From the NCBI GenBank assembly GCA_964485555.1, contig CAZAJN010000064.1, forward strand, positions 1 through 6,927: a DNA stretch of 6,927 nucleotides, in the 5' to 3' direction. Every line of letters begins with the position of its first letter. Within the stretch, counting starts at the first letter, position 1. This document shows positions 4,913 to 6,927 of the stretch, in pieces. The notes under the pieces are model-generated. The model did not search any database. It saw only the letters and a program-made list of their open reading frames with translations, and was not told the DNA's origin. Source of the stretch: GWC2-37-8 sp964485555. Lineage in GTDB: Bacteria > Patescibacteriota > Minisyncoccia > Moranbacterales > GWC2-37-73. The translations under genes were made by a program, and so were the position numbers.

Positions 4913-6556
4913 ATGGAAAATAGAAAGTACATCTTTGTGATGGGTGGAGTGATGAGTGGAGTTGGGAAAGGAATCACAACTTCTTCAATCGGAGCTATTC
5001 TGAAGGCTCGCGGTTATGCAGTCACAGCTCTTAAGATTGATCCATATGTGAATGTTGATGCTGGAACAATGAATCCGACTGAACACGGAGAGGTTTTTGT
5101 ATTGGACGATGGCGATGAAACGGACCAGGATATGGGAAATTATGAACGTTTCATGGACATCACTCTTTCGCGTGACAACTACATGACAACCGGACGCGTG
5201 TATGAATCAGTCATTCATCGCGAAAGAAATTTGGAATATGGCGGAAAATGCGTGCAGGTGGTGCCTCACATCCCACTTGAAGTTATCGACCGCATCGTGC
5301 ATGCTTCAAACAAAGCCAAATCCGAAATCAGCATCATTGAAATCGGAGGAACAGTTGGGGAATATGAGAACATTCTTTTCATGGAAGCGATCCGCATGAT
5401 GAAAATAAAGAATCCTGACGACGTGCTTTCCGTGATGGTAAGTTATGTTCCTTGTCCGAACATGGTCGGGGAAATGAAAACCAAGCCGACCCAACATGCT
5501 GTAAGAACAGTCAATGCTGCCGGAGTTCAACCTGACATCATCGTGGCTCGCTCAGAAATGCCGATGGATGCTAAACGTAAAGAAAAAATTTCCAATTTCT
5601 GCAGCGTGGCTGAGGAATGTGTGATCAGTGCTCCTGATGCGAAAAGTGTCTATGAAGTCATCACGAACTTTGAACGCGACAATTTGAGCAAAATCATTCT
5701 AAAAAAACTCAGACTGAAGCCTAAGAAGTCGGATCTCAAGGAATGGGAAGATCTCATCCATCGGGTAAAGAATCTCAAAGGCGAAGTGAAAATCGGAATC
5801 GTTGGAAAATATTTCGGAACAGGCGACTTTGTTTTGTCAGACGCATACATCAGTGTCATTGAAGCTATCAAACATGCAAGTTACAAAATAGGTACGAAGG
5901 TTGAAATGGATTGGATCAACAGTGAGGTCTTCGAGAAAGAGCCTGAAAAAATAGAAACGCTTGGTGAATATGATGGAATTTTGGTGCCTGGTGGATTCGG
6001 TGGACGCGGAATTGAAGGGAAGATCAAAGCCATTCAATATTGCCGTGAAAACAAAATTCCATATTTTGGAATCTGCTACGGAATGCAACTGCAAGTCATC
6101 GAATATGCTCGCAACGTTCTAGGTCTGCAAGAAGCTCACACGACTGAAATAAACACTGACACCAAGCATCCGATTGTTGACATCATGCCGGAGCAAAAGA
6201 AATATCTGGAACAGAAAAATTATGGCGGAAGCATGAGACTTGGAGCGTATGACGCTGTGCTGGAAAAGGGAACCATCGCTGGAAAAGCATATGGAAAGGC
6301 AAAAATATCTGAACGTCACAGGCATCGCTACGAAGTAAATCCAAAATATGTTGAGCGCATTGAAAAAGCAGGTTTGGTATTTTCCGGAAAATCTCCAAAC
6401 GGAATCTTGATGGAAATCGCTGAACTTCCGCAGTCAGAGCATCCATTTTTCTTGGGAGCGCAGTTTCATCCCGAATTCAAATCATCACCACTGAAATCTC
6501 ATCCTTTGTTCTATGAATTCGTGAAAGCTTCAAAGGAGAGAAGCGAAAAGAAATAG
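4913..6556 (+). CDS. pyrG: CTP synthase (glutamine-hydrolysing)
   Basis: CTP synthase aminates UTP to CTP using ATP and glutamine, the last step of de novo pyrimidine nucleotide synthesis. At 547 aa it is full length (E. coli 545). The N-terminal synthetase domain (about 1-270) has the ATP loop GGVMSGVGKGI with Lys19, KIDPYVNVDAGTMNP, HGEVFVLDDGDETDQDMGNYERF, EIGGTVGEYEN and the UTP-binding KTKPTQHAV. The glutaminase domain (about 292-540) has VPGGFGGRG, GICYGMQ with the nucleophile Cys388, RHRHRYEVN, and QFHPEF with His519 and Glu521 completing the triad. All catalytic residues are present. Variants from the usual bacterial form include MSGVGKG for VSSLGKG and CYGMQ for CLGMQ. The ATG has no Shine-Dalgarno and sits directly after a palindromic element; upstream terminator and leader structure may govern expression. 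Identification is very secure. Confidence 0.97.
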   Translation: MENRKYIFVMGGVMSGVGKGITTSSIGAILKARGYAVTALKIDPYVNVDAGTMNPTEHGEVFVLDDGDETDQDMGNYERFMDITLSRDNYMTTGRVYESVIHRERNLEYGGKCVQVVPHIPLEVIDRIVHASNKAKSEISIIEIGGTVGEYENILFMEAIRMMKIKNPDDVLSVMVSYVPCPNMVGEMKTKPTQHAVRTVNAAGVQPDIIVARSEMPMDAKRKEKISNFCSVAEECVISAPDAKSVYEVITNFERDNLSKIILKKLRLKPKKSDLKEWEDLIHRVKNLKGEVKIGIVGKYFGTGDFVLSDAYISVIEAIKHASYKIGTKVEMDWINSEVFEKEPEKIETLGEYDGILVPGGFGGRGIEGKIKAIQYCRENKIPYFGICYGMQLQVIEYARNVLGLQEAHTTEINTDTKHPIVDIMPEQKKYLEQKNYGGSMRLGAYDAVLEKGTIAGKAYGKAKISERHRHRYEVNPKYVERIEKAGLVFSGKSPNGILMEIAELPQSEHPFFLGAQFHPEFKSSPLKSHPLFYEFVKASKERSEKK

Positions 6557-6561
6557 GGAGG

Positions 6562-6603
6562 AAGTTATAAAGTTCGTAAAACTTGTAAGGTTTATAAAGT
6601 AAA
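6562..6603 (+). repeat. Degenerate short-word array after pyrG
   Basis: Directly after the pyrG stop the DNA reads as successive variants of one word of about 8-10 bases: AGTTATAA, AGTTCGTAAA, ACTTGTAAG, GTTTATAA, AGTAAATT. No ORF runs through it. A GGAGG at 6557-6561 precedes it, but no start codon follows at a usable distance. It resembles the word-built arms of the other two gaps, though here I see no clear opposing arm. Confidence 0.4.
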
Positions 6604-6643
6604 TTCTTGCCAACTCAGTTATTTTGTAGTGACTGGCATATTA

Positions 6644-6680
6644 AATAAAGCCCTTCTCGTTTTCGAGTCAGGGCTTTATT
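6644..6680. terminator. Bidirectional terminator after pyrG
   Basis: AATAAAGCCCT (6644-6654) pairs perfectly over 11 bases with AGGGCTTTATT (6670-6680). Inside, CTCG (6656-6659) pairs with CGAG (6664-6667) around TTTT. The A-rich left and T-rich right flanks of the stem let it work in both directions, fitting a place where the plus-strand pyrG meets a minus-strand gene from the right. Confidence 0.85.
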
Positions 6681-6807
6681 AGTTGTAACTGTTTTACAAA
6701 ATGCAGATTTACTAACTAGTTTAAAAAAGGATTTGAGGAATCATGATTGTCGAAAAAGTCCTTTCCATCAATAATTCCTTTCAGTTTTGCTTCAAAAAAT
6801 AATGAAT

Positions 6808-6832
6808 TACCCCGCAGCAAGCTGACGGGGTA
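6808..6832. repeat. Imperfect hairpin with one bulged base, right after the minus-strand gene's stop (possible IS end)
   Basis: TACCCCG (6808-6814) pairs with CGGGGTA (6826-6832) and CAGC (6815-6818) with GCTG (6821-6824), leaving only A6825 unpaired (a bulged T on the minus strand). GGGG (6827-6830) can alternatively pair with CCCC (6834-6837) over TAT, so two folds compete. A G/C-rich hairpin with one extrahelical base beside the transposase stop is how IS200/IS605 ends and REP elements look, and TnpA-type enzymes read such hairpins as single-stranded DNA. It could also be a plain terminator of the minus-strand gene, although the T-rich run (6791-6801 on the minus strand) is 7 or more bases away. 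Confidence 0.55.
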
Positions 6833-6837
6833 TCCCC

Positions 6838-6927
6838 CTAAAACAACATTTGCTGCTGGATATGTAATTGTTTATAATCTTTTATTCCTTGGTTTTTAAC
6901 ATAATTAGCTATACTTTGTTCATTGCC
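6838..6927 (-). CDS. C-terminal end of a minus-strand gene, possibly an IS200/IS605-type (Y1) transposase
   Basis: From the right edge the minus strand is open for 29 codons to a TAG at 6838-6840. The visible tail begins GNEQSIANYVKNQG, continues IKDYKQLHIQQ and ends QMLF. The start lies outside the window. The arrangement YVKNQ...DYKQLH...QMLF recalls the tails of IS200/IS605 TnpA proteins, which often end in a Y-x-x-N-Q helix and a final Gln-rich LF; this is from memory and over a very short stretch, so it is only a hypothesis. Support comes from the hairpin with a bulged base that begins 5 bases after the stop, where the right end of such an element would be. The catalytic HUH and Tyr motifs would lie beyond the window and cannot be checked. 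Confidence 0.5.
   Translation of the reverse strand, partial: GNEQSIANYVKNQGIKDYKQLHIQQQMLF

Noticed and set aside
6557..6561. GGAGG resembling a Shine-Dalgarno after pyrG
   Set aside because: No ATG, GTG or viable TTG follows within a usable distance; the TTG at 6583-6585 is followed at once by TAA.
6740..6749. Perfect palindrome AATCATGATT
   Set aside because: Ten bases of A/T-rich palindrome occur by chance, and nothing nearby suggests an operator.
1167..6927. CRISPR array, tRNA or rRNA genes
   Set aside because: No evenly spaced identical repeats, no tRNA cloverleaf with CCA-proximal and TTC motifs, and no rRNA segment were seen in the gaps.

Overview
The window looks like a chromosomal piece from an uncultivated bacterium of the Candidate Phyla Radiation (Patescibacteria), most likely a Parcubacteria/Moranbacteria-type lineage. 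This is inferred from several things: a CTP synthase with variant motifs, almost no Shine-Dalgarno sequences before the genes, A/T-rich gaps filled with degenerate short words, and an rplI gene (bL9 is reported missing from some other CPR groups). Tryptophan is encoded by TGG throughout and TAA, TAG and TGA all appear as stops, so the standard bacterial code fits and a TGA-recoded lineage is unlikely. No 16S rRNA or other taxonomic marker is present, so the placement is tentative.

Layout, left to right, with all main genes on the plus strand: the 3' part of glyA (serine hydroxymethyltransferase, 5' end cut by the window); a 127-bp gap built as a long imperfect palindrome; a three-gene unit of an RmlA-type glucose-1-phosphate thymidylyltransferase, a small three-helix membrane protein and galU (the last two overlap by ATGA), closed by a strong terminator; a membrane protein with two helices, a coiled coil and a possible GAF-like domain, behind its own candidate promoter; rplI (ribosomal protein bL9) behind a good candidate promoter; a 226-bp gap that holds a promoter, a well-formed RNA hairpin, a terminator and a second word-rich palindromic element; pyrG (CTP synthase), followed by a degenerate word array and a bidirectional terminator; and, at the right edge on the minus strand, the last 29 codons of a gene that resembles the tail of an IS200/IS605-type Y1 transposase, with a hairpin carrying one bulged base directly after its stop.

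Functionally, RmlA and GalU draw on the same glucose-1-phosphate pool to make dTDP-glucose and UDP-glucose for surface polysaccharide or glycolipid synthesis. The small membrane protein between them is probably part of the same envelope job, but its function is unknown. glyA, rplI and pyrG are core one-carbon, ribosome and nucleotide genes.

The least explained content is non-coding: (1) the hairpin-plus-terminator RNA upstream of pyrG, with its own promoter; (2) three gaps, each built from its own vocabulary of short degenerate words, two of them folding into imperfect palindromes that run up to the next start codon; and (3) the mobile-element end on the right.
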